From NCBI GenBank assembly GCA_003023745.1, contig PXYV01000002.1, forward strand, positions 62,001-126,000: a stretch of 64,000 nucleotides of DNA, read 5' to 3'. The stretch is from Sulfobacillus acidophilus. Lineage in GTDB: Bacteria > Bacillota > Sulfobacillia > Sulfobacillales > Sulfobacillaceae. Below are positions 45,152 to 54,240 of this stretch, one piece after another; the stretch's first letter is position 1; each line of letters starts with the position of its first letter. The notes under the pieces are model-generated. The model did not search any database. It saw only the letters and a list, made by a program, of their open reading frames with translations, and was not told the origin of the DNA. Made by a program: the position numbers and the translations under genes.

Positions 45152-45529
45152 CTACGAAGAACTTTCGATGGTGCGATGTCGCCAAAGTTGCCACAGTCGA
45201 GTTCCGTCATTAGGGATGATACCCCAGGGAATGACATTACCAATCCATTGCACCAACAACAACAAGACCCACCAATGAAAGTATTGCGGGGCAATGATGG
45301 ACGCCATCGCCACGACAAAGATTTCAGCGCTGGGTCCGGCTAACAGTGTGACGGCGATTTGGCGGTTGGAAAGAGATCGTACAGACAGGCGGACTCCAAC
45401 CATCCAGCCTTGATGCTCCACTCCAAGCCAACGTCCACCAAGAATCCGTGTTACGACAACATGACCAAGTTCATGTGCTGCGATCATCATACAGGCGACC
45501 CATAATAACACTAAAATTGGCTCTAGCAT
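45152..45529 (-). CDS. Small M50-like membrane metalloprotease
   Basis: The 125-residue protein is unusually small for the family. An N-terminal helix contains AAHELGHVVV, a zinc-binding HExxH. A later IIPNDGTRLW matches the NxDG-type motif of site-2 proteases. Three or four hydrophobic segments are seen. AAAGGGGGG precedes ATG 45529. It converges with the Tad operon. It may cleave a membrane protein within the bilayer, but lies just next to the Tad locus rather than in it. Relation to pilin processing is speculation. Confidence 0.7.
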   Translation of the reverse strand: MLEPILVLLWVACMMIAAHELGHVVVTRILGGRWLGVEHQGWMVGVRLSVRSLSNRQIAVTLLAGPSAEIFVVAMASIIAPQYFHWWVLLLLVQWIGNVIPWGIIPNDGTRLWQLWRHRTIESSS

Positions 45530-46019
45530 ACGTCCCCCCCTTTAGACGCTGTTTACTTCGAGTCTAAGGCGAGAAATTCCTGCCCGTAGTCGATAACCCT
45601 GTCCTGAAAAGGCGGAGCCAGGAGATCTTTGAGTGAGGCACGACGTCGCGGGTTGACAACGGCTCGATGAGCCATGTTGTCATGGGGAAGAGAGTGTCGG
45701 TCAGTACAACGAGGATAGACTCTAGACACCGAAAAACCACATGAAGAGCGTTCTCCAATGGGTGACTGCCGCAGGCTCTACAAAGCCTTAGCGCCATGAA
45801 GTACAAACCCCGGCTTTAGCCGGGAGGAAGGAAGGCAACCAATCGGTAGACGAAGTATCTTCTGGTGTACTCATGATCGGACATGTTTGACGGTGCTGAC
45901 GTGAAACACCGTATAGAGTGGGCAGTATCCTGCAATACCGGTCGCTAGCGCGATGACGCCAATAACGTCCCAGAGCCAACCCGCCGTGACACCACTGAAT
46001 AACCCCACGAGAACTGAAC
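45530..46019. other. Gene-free stretch with an IS-end-like hairpin
   Basis: CCCGGC-TTTA-GCCGGG (45809-45824) looks like the subterminal hairpin of an IS200/IS605 element, but lies about 200 bases beyond the hairpin assigned as this element's end. It may be a remnant of another copy. No gene is recognised. Confidence 0.4.
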
Positions 46020-46053
46020 CTCCCCATGGCTAAAGCCAGGGGGTTCTAAAAGT

Positions 46054-47589
46054 CTATACCTTTGCACTCTCGCAGGCTCTCACGGTGGCTTGCGCCATCG
46101 CTACACCATCCCGCGTCTCATGTTCGGGCAGACTCTCTTTTTCGGACGACCTGCTCTGACTCCGAAAGGTTCCGAAGGAGGAAGGCCCGGGCCTTCCACT
46201 CGCAGGTTGGTTGTACGCCTGTTGCCAAGCCGTCCGTAGGAGCGGTTCCGCACCCGGCCAATGCTCATGCGCATCAGTCACTTGCAGGCGTTCGTTTTCT
46301 ACATGCTTTGCGAGATACGCACTAAACAAGTCTCGTTGCATCACGACGCCACAGTCGCAAACGTGGACTCGCTCAGATAACTTTTTCTTGTGCTTCTGGC
46401 CGCAAAGACACACTTGCGATAATGCCGTACGATATGTGCTGAATTCTTCCACTTTCCCGCCAGCCCTTTCAGCCTTGCGGGTGAGGATGGAGAGAAACAG
46501 CTTGGGCGCACGCACGCTGATGGAACGGCCGTACCTCTTCTGAAGCGCTTTGTAGCTGAGTTTTTCCGTTTTAACCTGAACGCCCATGGCAATCACCTGA
46601 TTCGCGAGTTGTCCGTGGAGGGTGTTCCGATGGGCCGCTTCGCGACGATAAAGCTCCTGGAGCTGGACGTCTGTCTTCTGTTGATGACGGCTTTTCTTGA
46701 TTGGGGGTTTCCCTTTAATGGCACGCCCTGTTTCATCGTAGCAATCGGGATTGTTGGCGCGGCGCTGGCGGTCTTGCTTGCGTTGCAGCCGACGAATTGT
46801 CTTGTGGTCTCTGACGACTTCATCGGCAAATTGCATGAGCGTGGCTTTTGTGTCTCCGACAATCGCAATGGTCGAGGGGCCAATATCCAGCCCCACGGTT
46901 TCCTTGCCGATGGGATGCATGGGCTCGCCCTGTTCATTCACTTTGATAGAGGGAACCCCTTCGCAAACCAGTTGCGCAGCGTAGCGCGTTTTCCCGCGGA
47001 TATTCCGTCGAATCAAGCGCACGTATTTGATACGGGAGGAAAGACCATGCTGGATCACGGGGTCCTTCTCGGCCCCTTTGATCATGGGGAGTTCTAAGCC
47101 CTTCCATACCACACGATCTGTCCTCCAGCGAATACAGGCCGCATTGGTTTTCCCTTCGAGACTGTGCAGACCGCGCTGACCTTTGAAGCGCACCGTTTTT
47201 GCCTGGCCCCATGCAACCTTTTGCACCGCCTCAAACGCCCGTTTCGCCAGTTTCTGCACCACATGGGAGTCCAAGTGGTCCCCTAGCCATGTGGTCCGAC
47301 GCATCTCATCCGCCACCGCTTCCAGGGCATAGACGGAAAAACCGTGCGCGTGGCGAGCGGCCGAAAAGTGAGCCTGCCGCTCCTTTTTGTCCGTGCTTTT
47401 CTTAGCTTTTGTATACCAGAGGGATTGTCTGACAAGGGAGAGTCGTTTTCTGGCTTCACCCAACAACGCATTATACATTTGGCGTCCTGCTTCAAACCGT
47501 GCTTCTAATGTGCGTTCTTGGCGGCGCGTGATGTGCAGAGGAACTTCACATACAAAAGAGGGCGTCTTGCTCTTCGACTTCTTAGACAT
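46054..47589 (-). CDS. tnpB: TnpB, RNA-guided nuclease of the IS200/IS605 element
   Basis: The 511-residue protein is longer than most TnpB. The RuvC catalytic Asp is in GLDIGPSTIAIVGD, the Glu in KTEKLSYKAL and the last Asp in QRDLFSAYL. The zinc finger between them has the shape CLCG...CDCG. TnpB uses an omega RNA to cut DNA and help keep the element in place. The start is ATG 47589, eight bases inside tnpA; the frame continues upstream to 47652 but similarity begins at MSKKSKSK. The C-terminal ~90 residues after the last Asp are unusually long and polar. Confidence 0.9.
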   Translation of the reverse strand: MSKKSKSKTPSFVCEVPLHITRRQERTLEARFEAGRQMYNALLGEARKRLSLVRQSLWYTKAKKSTDKKERQAHFSAARHAHGFSVYALEAVADEMRRTTWLGDHLDSHVVQKLAKRAFEAVQKVAWGQAKTVRFKGQRGLHSLEGKTNAACIRWRTDRVVWKGLELPMIKGAEKDPVIQHGLSSRIKYVRLIRRNIRGKTRYAAQLVCEGVPSIKVNEQGEPMHPIGKETVGLDIGPSTIAIVGDTKATLMQFADEVVRDHKTIRRLQRKQDRQRRANNPDCYDETGRAIKGKPPIKKSRHQQKTDVQLQELYRREAAHRNTLHGQLANQVIAMGVQVKTEKLSYKALQKRYGRSISVRAPKLFLSILTRKAERAGGKVEEFSTYRTALSQVCLCGQKHKKKLSERVHVCDCGVVMQRDLFSAYLAKHVENERLQVTDAHEHWPGAEPLLRTAWQQAYNQPASGRPGPSSFGTFRSQSRSSEKESLPEHETRDGVAMAQATVRACESAKV

Positions 47590-47974
47590 TTTTTTGGTTT
47601 TCGATGTACTGTTTGATGACGGCAAGCGGGGCACCTCCCACGGTGGAAACAAAATAGGAGTTTGTCCAAAGCGTCGGCAAACGATTTTTTAACCACGGGA
47701 ACTCTTGGCGCAAGTGATGGGCACTGCGCCCTTTCATCAACCGAACGAGGCGGTGAATGCCAAACTGGGGATCGACCTCAATAAGAAGGTGGACCTGATC
47801 CGGCATGACCTCCAGTTCGATGATTTCCGCCTGACGCTCTTGCGCCACTTCGTGAAGAATGGCTTTTAAACGTTCTTCCACTTCGCTGGTGAGTACGCGG
47901 CGACGATACTTTGGACACCATACCACAGGGTATTTACAAGAGTAGACGACATTGTGATTGGATTTGTATTCCAT
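47582..47974 (-). CDS. tnpA: TnpA, Y1 transposase of the IS200/IS605 element
   Basis: The 130-residue Y1 transposase has the catalytic Tyr in VIKQYIENQKN near the C-terminus. The HUH motif reads PDQVHLL, so the first metal-binding His is Gln (a single change from CAC or CAT to CAG). Other conserved segments (LMKGRSAHHLRQEFPWLK, TNSYFVSTVGG) are intact. The protein might be inactive or use altered metal binding. It sits upstream of tnpB as usual. Confidence 0.9.
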   Translation of the reverse strand: MEYKSNHNVVYSCKYPVVWCPKYRRRVLTSEVEERLKAILHEVAQERQAEIIELEVMPDQVHLLIEVDPQFGIHRLVRLMKGRSAHHLRQEFPWLKNRLPTLWTNSYFVSTVGGAPLAVIKQYIENQKNV

Positions 47975-48072
47975 ATAAGTAGTATATTACAACAATCTAT
48001 CTAATGCAATTGAAGACAAAAGATTCGCCTAGCGGCGAGCGCCTGATATCCCCAGCGCTCAAGCGCGGGGCT

Positions 48073-48544
48073 TTACGGCGCGTTTGGTAATATAATTCCT
48101 AAAACAATTCGCACGCTGCGGTCGGTAGAGCCCATATTGCGCTTCATCAAAATCTCCTCCTTTCGCATTGGTTTCGGTTTCTTGCTCCAATTTCATTATC
48201 CGTGCACAAATGTCGGTAACCTATGGCTATTCGTTCCTCTGGTAAGGACCATTGGATCCGCATACCAACGCCAATGGACTTACCTCAACAGGGGGGTGCA
48301 ATGAGCGATTGTGGTGGGGCATATGCCATGTGGTGAGGTGTTAGTGTGGGTGATCACAGAGACGACCTAACGGGTGACCTGGAAGTTGGCTAGGGACCTT
48401 TGTTGAAAAATCGTTCGACATCACTCACGGTTTTTCTTGCACCGACCTAGCCTCTGACGGATGATTATTATAAGAACATTAGTTCTTGTATATAGGGTAG
48501 ATGGCCAGACGTAAAATTCTTATAATTAGGGAGTGAACAGACTG
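48073..48544. other. Gene-free stretch upstream of the Rpn-like gene
   Basis: It contains the palindrome AAGAAC-ATTA-GTTCTT (48472-48487) and a TATAAT (48521-48526) without a good -35. It is otherwise empty. Confidence 0.4.
48472..48487 (+). promoter_or_regulatory. Palindrome resembling a Gram-positive LexA (DinR) box
   Basis: AAGAACATTAGTTCTT has the core GAAC-N4-GTTC of Firmicute SOS boxes, 58 bases upstream of the Rpn-like start. The inner four bases and outer flanks deviate from the full consensus (CGAACRNRYGTTYG-type), so LexA binding is only a hypothesis. Confidence 0.4.
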
Positions 48545-49495
48545 ATGGAGTTGTTAGATCCTCGAATCGACCTCGTGTTCCGTGGTATTTTCGGGGTCGA
48601 GCGGAATACCGATTTGTTGTTAGATTTGGTGAACGCGGTGTTTATTGATGCGGAGCAACCACGTGTCTCGCAAATCATGCTCTTAAATCCATTTAACTTG
48701 CCAGAAAGCGCGAACGAGAAGACTAGCGTGGTCGATATTAAGGCACGCACCGAATCTGGCATGGTAATCGATGTCGAGATGCAAGTAGCTAATCTGCGGG
48801 ATATTGTTCCGCGTAGTCTCTATTATCTTAGTCGAATGGTGAGTGATCAGGCGTTCAGTGGCTTTCAGTATCGTGATTTGCGAAAGACGGTGGCTATCAA
48901 CATTTTGGACTTTCGCTATTTCTCGTCTGATCGGGACCATACCGTGTTTCGCTTGCGTGACGATTTAGGAGAGGTGGTCTATCCGGATTTGCTGGAGTTG
49001 CATTTCCTGGAGTTGCCGAAATTTGACATCAATAAGTGGGAATATACCCGGCGTTCGCTCTCGCGATGGCTTGCATTTTTCCGACACGGCGGTGGCGAGC
49101 GCGGAAAGGAGTTCATGATGAATGATCCGATGATCCAAAAGGCTCAAGCGGAACTGGAACGACTGAGCCATGATCCGGCAGCTCGCGAGGCCTACGAGGC
49201 GCGGCTGAAGTGGCTGAACGACTACGTATCGGCTATGGGTCAAGCTCGGGATGAGGGATGGGAGCAAGGCCTTCAGGAAGGCCGCGAAGAAGGGCGACAA
49301 AAAGGGCGCGAAGAAGGGCGCGAAGAAGGCCGAGAAGAAGGGAGACACCAAGGCAGATTAGAGGGGCGAACTGAAGCGATGCGTGATGTGGTGCAACGAC
49401 TGATGATGCAGGGGTGGCAGGCACCACGCATTGCTGAACTCTTGGGGATTTCCGTTGGCGACGTGGAACGGATTAGCTCGATGTCGTCGGACTGA
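48545..49495 (+). CDS. Rpn-family PD-(D/E)XK nuclease/putative transposase
   Basis: This 316-residue protein opens with MELLDPRIDLVFRGIFG, the Rpn/PDDEXK_2 family start. The catalytic core has VVDIKARTESGMVIDVEMQV (Asp, then ExQ-like), fitting the (D/E)xK-type nuclease fold, followed by IYYLSRMVSDQAF-like segments (here SLYYLSRMVSDQAFSG). A charged repeat of the type EEGREEGRQKGR occupies about residues 245-280, then a small HTH-like tail (IAELLGISVGDVERI). ATG 48545 is preferred over GTG 48533 because the AGGGAG site is adjacent to the latter. Family members stimulate recombination in E. coli. Confidence 0.88.
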   Translation: MELLDPRIDLVFRGIFGVERNTDLLLDLVNAVFIDAEQPRVSQIMLLNPFNLPESANEKTSVVDIKARTESGMVIDVEMQVANLRDIVPRSLYYLSRMVSDQAFSGFQYRDLRKTVAINILDFRYFSSDRDHTVFRLRDDLGEVVYPDLLELHFLELPKFDINKWEYTRRSLSRWLAFFRHGGGERGKEFMMNDPMIQKAQAELERLSHDPAAREAYEARLKWLNDYVSAMGQARDEGWEQGLQEGREEGRQKGREEGREEGREEGRHQGRLEGRTEAMRDVVQRLMMQGWQAPRIAELLGISVGDVERISSMSSD

Positions 49496-50282
49496 CCCGG
49501 TCCAATGCTACCGCGTCAAGCCTGCCGGCCGAACGGCCGCCGATTGCCGCTATCACACCAAAGACCAAACTCTGGGTTTTCCGACCAGAGCGGCCTGTCC
49601 TAGAACATTTCGGTGCCGCTCCGGGATTGTGAATGTGGATGGCATCGGGAAGAGCGGCAAGGGCATGGACTGCCTGCCGTAGTGGTTATGTTCGAGACCA
49701 GAGCAATCGGTTCCGTGGCTGTAGCGCATTAAGATCGATTAACACGGTTCGGCGATGAAATACCGCAGCAGTAGTTTCGGATACTCGGGGAGCGATTTGC
49801 CCCCCGAGTTTTGCTGTGCATTGACATAGCAGGATGACCGGGGAAACTGAATCGATGTGTGCGTAGGGGTTAGTCCGTATACTTGGACTGGGTCATTGGA
49901 TTGGGGAGCACACGGATCATGAAGCCGAATGGTCCAACCGGGGACTGTTGCACCGGACAGCGATTCATAAGTAATACACGGAAATTTGCCGCCGCAATGT
50001 TGACAAGGCCATACCAAGAGGTGAAGGGACGTTTTTGATTCGCCGATCTTAAGAGTTTTGCCGTTTGCGTTACGATGCAATCAGCAACCCGGTGGTGAGA
50101 TAGTCACCGCGAAATCGTCAAAAAATTCCGGCCGGGGTTATTTCGGGCTGCGTATAACATTTGGAAGAGCAGGACAAAATGACACGAAAGGCATGAACAC
50201 GTGTAGCCTGTTTGAGTCATAGTGTCGATTCACGTCATGTGATACGATCAACGTTAATTTAACAAAAGGCAGGGATGCAACA
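49496..50282. other. Gene-free stretch with a hairpin
   Basis: A hairpin with 8-bp arms (ACTCGGGG 49783-49790 / CCCCGAGT 49802-49809), followed on the plus strand by TTT, may end the Rpn transcript. A minus-strand frame of 113 codons (49739-50080, TTG start) has clustered Cys (CQHC) but no ribosome binding site and overlaps this hairpin, so it is not called. Confidence 0.4.
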
Positions 50283-51317
50283 ATGGCCCTCAATGCCAAG
50301 CAATCCATCAATCCACCTTCTCTTGTGTTCAAGGTATTCGCGGTGGTTGCTGCTGTAGGAATGTTAATCATCAATCTGGTGGGATTCTTGGATGCTCAGA
50401 CTGATTCGGCACTCGGCTGTGGCAGCGACTGGCCCTTGTGCAATGGCAAGCTGATCCCCTCGTTTACGAATGAGCATGTCATTATCGAATTTGCTCATCG
50501 TGCCTTAGTCGGGGGATTTGCGATCATTGCAGGCATTTTTCTAATTTGGGCCCTCATCGCCTATCGTCAATTTCTCGAAGTCAAGGTCTTGGCCTGGTTG
50601 GGAATTGCGTTCATTCTTATACAGTCGGGATTAGGGGCGTTGGCTGTTCTGTTTGTGAACCCGGTTTCAGTCTTGGCGTTGCATTTGGGATTTGGGATGC
50701 TAGCGATGATCGGTGTGGTTCTATTGGCGATTTTTATGTTCCAGATGGGTGCTAACGCTAAGGGGGATTCTTCTGGATTATCGATGCGCAACGAACCCAT
50801 TGGGTCACAAACTCGATATGGAATTCTGGCTGTGTGGCTCTATACTTATATAGCCATTTATTTTGGCTCTTACGTTGCGTTTCGTGGTGCAGGTGTTGCC
50901 TGCCCAACCTGGCCCTTATGTAACGGGAAAGTTTTCCCTGGGTTTAGCGGACTGATCGGTTTGGATTTTATTCATCGTTTGGTCGCCGTCGGATTGGCTA
51001 TTTTGGCGGTCTGGCTCGTAATACACTTGCGCAAGGTGAGTCGCTCACGCCCCGATCTGGTCCGCGGTGGCGTGTGGTTTCTCATAACAGTTTTGCTGCA
51101 AATTGCCACGGGTGCAAATGTGGCTCTAAGCCATCTGGCGACAGGCCCTTATATGCTTCACATTGCTAGTCTGATGCTCTTGTTTACGGTGCTTAGTTAT
51201 TTGGGGTTGCAAGTCATGCCGGGGGGGCAAGCCAGTCGTCAGCCTATACGTCCCGAACGCACGGCGGCCGCTAGAATCTCCAACCGGCATGGTCGTGGAG
51301 TGACAGAGCACTCCTAG
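50283..51317 (+). CDS. ctaA: Heme A synthase (CtaA/COX15)
   Basis: The 344-residue, eight-helix membrane enzyme oxidises heme O to heme A for aa3/caa3-type oxidases. Heme-ligand histidines appear in pairs: IIEFAHRALVG and LALHLGFG in the first half, DFIHRLVAVG and MLHIASLML in the second. Two extracellular Cys motifs, CGSDWPLCNGK and CPTWPLCNGK, are the CtaA Cys pair repeats. A loose SD (GGCAGGGA) precedes ATG 50283. No ctaB or cox genes lie nearby. The presence of the gene supports aerobic respiration. Confidence 0.95.
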   Translation: MALNAKQSINPPSLVFKVFAVVAAVGMLIINLVGFLDAQTDSALGCGSDWPLCNGKLIPSFTNEHVIIEFAHRALVGGFAIIAGIFLIWALIAYRQFLEVKVLAWLGIAFILIQSGLGALAVLFVNPVSVLALHLGFGMLAMIGVVLLAIFMFQMGANAKGDSSGLSMRNEPIGSQTRYGILAVWLYTYIAIYFGSYVAFRGAGVACPTWPLCNGKVFPGFSGLIGLDFIHRLVAVGLAILAVWLVIHLRKVSRSRPDLVRGGVWFLITVLLQIATGANVALSHLATGPYMLHIASLMLLFTVLSYLGLQVMPGGQASRQPIRPERTAAARISNRHGRGVTEHS

Positions 51318-51472
51318 TGGTTGGCGGTCAAGGCTGGTTTTGGTGGTATGCTTGGTTTCGTTAGGCCATTTTCCACAGACGTCTGATGTTTGGCTCGCCA
51401 CCGCGTTTCTAAGGGATAACTCCCTCGTGAGTACGCCACCTTCCCTGGTTTAATCAGGCTGAGGTGGAGCGC

Positions 51473-52873
51473 GTGAAGGTAGTCGTGTTTGGTGCAGGCT
51501 ACGTCGGGTTGGTTACGGGCACGGTTTTAGCCTACGTCGGGCACGACGTGACCTTGATCGACGTGCGCAACGAGATCGTCCAAGCAATTCAAGCAGGGAT
51601 TTCGCCTATTTATGAGCCAGGGCTGGATCCTCTTGTGAGGCGGGCGGTGTCCAGTGGTCACCTACGGGCCACGACGGAGAAAACGGTGGTAGATACCGCA
51701 GCGGTTATCTATATTGCGGTAGGGACGCCGCCCCGAGAGTCGGGCGCTCCCAACCTGAGCAGCGTAGAACAGGTCGCACGCACAATTGGAGCGACTCTGA
51801 AATCGTCCAAACGGCCGGTGATCATTAACAAAGCGACTGTGCCAATTGGGTCGGTGTATTTGGTAGCGGGATGGGTGTCAGAGGAAGCGCGCGGGCGCCT
51901 CATTCCTGGTACGCATTTTGCGGTGGTTTCAAACCCGGAGTTTTTGCGCGAAGGAGTGGCCGTTTACGACAGCTTATACCCGGATCGCATTGTTGTGGGA
52001 ACCGAGGACGATTGGGCGAGAGAGCGCGTTCTCGCGCTCTATGCCCCTATCGTGGGCCGTCGATTTGTGCATCCCCCTGGAATTCCCAAACCCGCGCTGA
52101 AAGACTCGCCTGTGCCGGTTGTTAACGTGGATTCCGCCTCCAGTGAAATGATCAAATACGCGGCCAACGCGTTTTTAGCCACAAAAATCTCATTTGCGAA
52201 TGAGATCGCTGCGTTATGTGAATTGGTCGGAGCGGATATTGTCCGGGTCATGGCCGGTGTCGGCATGGATTCCCGCATTGGCGGCCAGTTTTTGCAGGCG
52301 GGAGTCGGATGGGGGGGTAGTTGCTTTGGCAAGGATGTTTCTGCCCTTCTGTACACCGGACGCGAACACCATTACCAATTGGCCCTGCTAGATGCGGTAC
52401 ACCGAGTCAACGAAGGCCAACGTCTCAAAATGGTCCAACACCTGCGAAATTTGCTTCGGCCGATTAAGGGCCGCAAGGTTGCAATTTGGGGTTTGGCGTT
52501 TAAACCACAGACCGATGATGTGCGGGATGCGCCAGCCTCTACCATCATTCGCGAGTTACTAAAACTAGGCGTCCAAGTGTCGGCTTACGATCCGGTGGCC
52601 TTAACGAATTTTCGGCGGATGTATCCCGATCTGCACATTCAGTATGTTACTGATCCGATCGCCGCTTTACACGGAGCGGACGCTTTAATGATTTTGACAG
52701 ATTGGCACCAATTTCAGCAAATGGACTGGCAGCACGTGGCGCGGGCTCTCAATTATCCGCTTCTCATTGACGGGCGCAATCTGGTCGACCCTCAGCTGGC
52801 TCGGGATGCAGGTTTCATCTATCGCGGGGTGGGCCGGGGGTCGGGGCTGATGGATCCGGCGTTCAATCGGTAG
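51473..52873 (+). CDS. ugd: UDP-glucose 6-dehydrogenase
   Basis: The 466-residue enzyme oxidises UDP-glucose to UDP-glucuronate with 2 NAD. The Rossmann start VVVFGAGYVGLVTGTVLAYVG is near the N-terminus (core GAGYVG). The catalytic set is in SNPEFLREG (Glu), MIKYAANAFLA (Lys, Asn) and GWGGSCFGKD (catalytic Cys). The C-terminal UDP-binding domain (WGLAFKPQTDDVRDAP) is complete. The start is GTG 51473, with GAGGTGG upstream. GDP-mannose dehydrogenase is the main alternative. It opens the glycan region and would supply uronic acid for a surface polysaccharide. Confidence 0.93.
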   Translation: MKVVVFGAGYVGLVTGTVLAYVGHDVTLIDVRNEIVQAIQAGISPIYEPGLDPLVRRAVSSGHLRATTEKTVVDTAAVIYIAVGTPPRESGAPNLSSVEQVARTIGATLKSSKRPVIINKATVPIGSVYLVAGWVSEEARGRLIPGTHFAVVSNPEFLREGVAVYDSLYPDRIVVGTEDDWARERVLALYAPIVGRRFVHPPGIPKPALKDSPVPVVNVDSASSEMIKYAANAFLATKISFANEIAALCELVGADIVRVMAGVGMDSRIGGQFLQAGVGWGGSCFGKDVSALLYTGREHHYQLALLDAVHRVNEGQRLKMVQHLRNLLRPIKGRKVAIWGLAFKPQTDDVRDAPASTIIRELLKLGVQVSAYDPVALTNFRRMYPDLHIQYVTDPIAALHGADALMILTDWHQFQQMDWQHVARALNYPLLIDGRNLVDPQLARDAGFIYRGVGRGSGLMDPAFNR

Positions 52874-53345
52874 CCGCGTCACAAGCTGTGGAGGTTGGCG
52901 CTGTTGACAATGCCGACCGTGTCGTCGTGAGATCGTTGGATTTCACGACACGTTGATGCCTGGTCTAAACACAGGCGTGACCCTGCCACTGCGCCCGGGA
53001 AACGAAACATCATGAACAGCGACCCGCGTTAAGCAAATGCTACGCCATAGTCAGGAAGGCGTCTTGACTCAACGATCGGTCGCCCATCGCCGACCCATCG
53101 GGCTGGATCGAAGGGTGGATTTTGCGGTGATGTTGACGTCGAGACCAGTTGACCTAATGTGCGCCGATGCGCAGGGGTCGATTTGACGGCGTTGCGACCA
53201 ATATAGGCGATGGGCATCAGAGGGGATAACCCTCCCGTCGTTGCGGGTGGTTTCCCTGTGGTGTATGCGGTCGATGGATCGGAAAATAACGGCGAAGACA
53301 TTTGAGGTTCGAGGGCGATGGCTCCGTTTTGTGTGGAGGATGAGA
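52874..53345. other. Gene-free stretch with an imperfect inverted repeat
   Basis: CGTGTCG(TCG)TGA and TTCACGACACG at about 52917-52953 form a bulged hairpin, a possible terminator after ugd without a T-run. No gene is recognised in the remainder. Confidence 0.4.
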
Positions 53346-54212
53346 ATGGCGGAACCGTACACTGCATCACCGGAAAGAAGCCAAAATACACAATCCCAAC
53401 GCTCAGTACAGGCGCCCTATTTTTGGGGGACCAGTTTGAGCGTGCTCTTTCTTGTGCAAGCGGTGCCTAATATGTCGTCGTTCGTGATCCTGCACATCAT
53501 ATTTATCATCGTATCCTTCTCAGTGATTTTGATCGTGCCAGGTGCATTTGTCGTAGGACTGCTCATCCCGACGAATATTGTGGTATCGCCGTTGGGACTC
53601 TTTGGACTGTCCAGTATCGCCAGTCTTTTCGTGAGTTTGACGGTCGGCTATGTGCTGTCGTCCTACCGCCTCTTAGATGCTCATTGGTTGTTTTTGGGTG
53701 TCGGGTCAATCTCGGTAATTCTAGTACTGGCCACCTGGCGGGTGCGCGGACCGAACTTTTGGCTATGCAAACTCAAGACAAAACGTCCGCAGCAGTGGAT
53801 CATGCGCCCCACATGGTCTAGCCTGACCATGATCGTGGTGACGCTTACGCTGTTTGTTTTGGCTGTTGTGACAAGCGTTCAATCAGATTATAGGGTCTAT
53901 CCTAGCGTGTATTTAGCCAACCGTCAGGGTCATCTTTCGGGATATCCGATGCAATTGCAGAGGGGACAGACTGAGGTTGTGGTGCTGCATGTGGATAACG
54001 CAGGAGGACGGGACGGCGCATATACGGTGAAAGAGCGTGATAACGGTCGCATTCTCTGGTCGTTACGTACGGTAGTTGCCGGCAATAAGGCTTGGGCGCA
54101 TCCACTCAGGTTACCAACAACAGCTCTTGGCCTGAATCGCGTGCACGTGCTTGTGGTGCAAAGGGGCAGATTGATCGCGAATTTACATATTACATATCGT
54201 GTCCGCGGGTGA
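53346..54212 (+). CDS. DUF1616-like membrane protein
   Basis: The 288-residue protein has four to five hydrophobic helices in the first 200 residues (ILHIIFIIVSFSVILIVPGA; GLSSIASLFVSLTVGYVLSS; SLTMIVVTLTLFVLAVVTSV), then an extracellular beta-rich domain of about 110 residues. This is the architecture of DUF1616 proteins, found in archaea and some bacteria, often next to glycosylation genes. ATG 53346 is six bases after GGAGG; the ATG two codons earlier abuts that site. It lies 28 bases upstream of a glycosyltransferase. Function is unknown. Confidence 0.65.
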   Translation: MAEPYTASPERSQNTQSQRSVQAPYFWGTSLSVLFLVQAVPNMSSFVILHIIFIIVSFSVILIVPGAFVVGLLIPTNIVVSPLGLFGLSSIASLFVSLTVGYVLSSYRLLDAHWLFLGVGSISVILVLATWRVRGPNFWLCKLKTKRPQQWIMRPTWSSLTMIVVTLTLFVLAVVTSVQSDYRVYPSVYLANRQGHLSGYPMQLQRGQTEVVVLHVDNAGGRDGAYTVKERDNGRILWSLRTVVAGNKAWAHPLRLPTTALGLNRVHVLVVQRGRLIANLHITYRVRG

Positions 54213-54240
54213 CCCCGAAATTTCGCGTTATAGGTGACAT

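Larger units (their letters stand above)
46020..48072 (-). mobile_element. IS200/IS605-type element with tnpA and tnpB
   Basis: tnpA and tnpB overlap by eight bases on one strand and are bracketed by hairpins: CCCC-A-TGGC-TAAA-GCCA-G-GGGG at 46022-46043 and CCCC-A-GCGC-TCAA-GCGC-GGGG at 48050-48070. The exact tips and target tetramer were not determined. No target duplication is expected in this family. The 3' end of tnpB plus the adjacent end is where a guide (omega) RNA would be made. Confidence 0.8.

Noticed and set aside
45809-45824. CCCGGC-TTTA-GCCGGG hairpin as the true end of the IS605 element
   Set aside because: It lies about 200 bases beyond the hairpin next to tnpB; kept only as a possible remnant of another copy.
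49739-50080. 113-codon minus-strand frame with CQHC, possible zinc ribbon
   Set aside because: TTG start right after a stop codon, no ribosome binding site, and an 8-bp hairpin lies in its 3' part.
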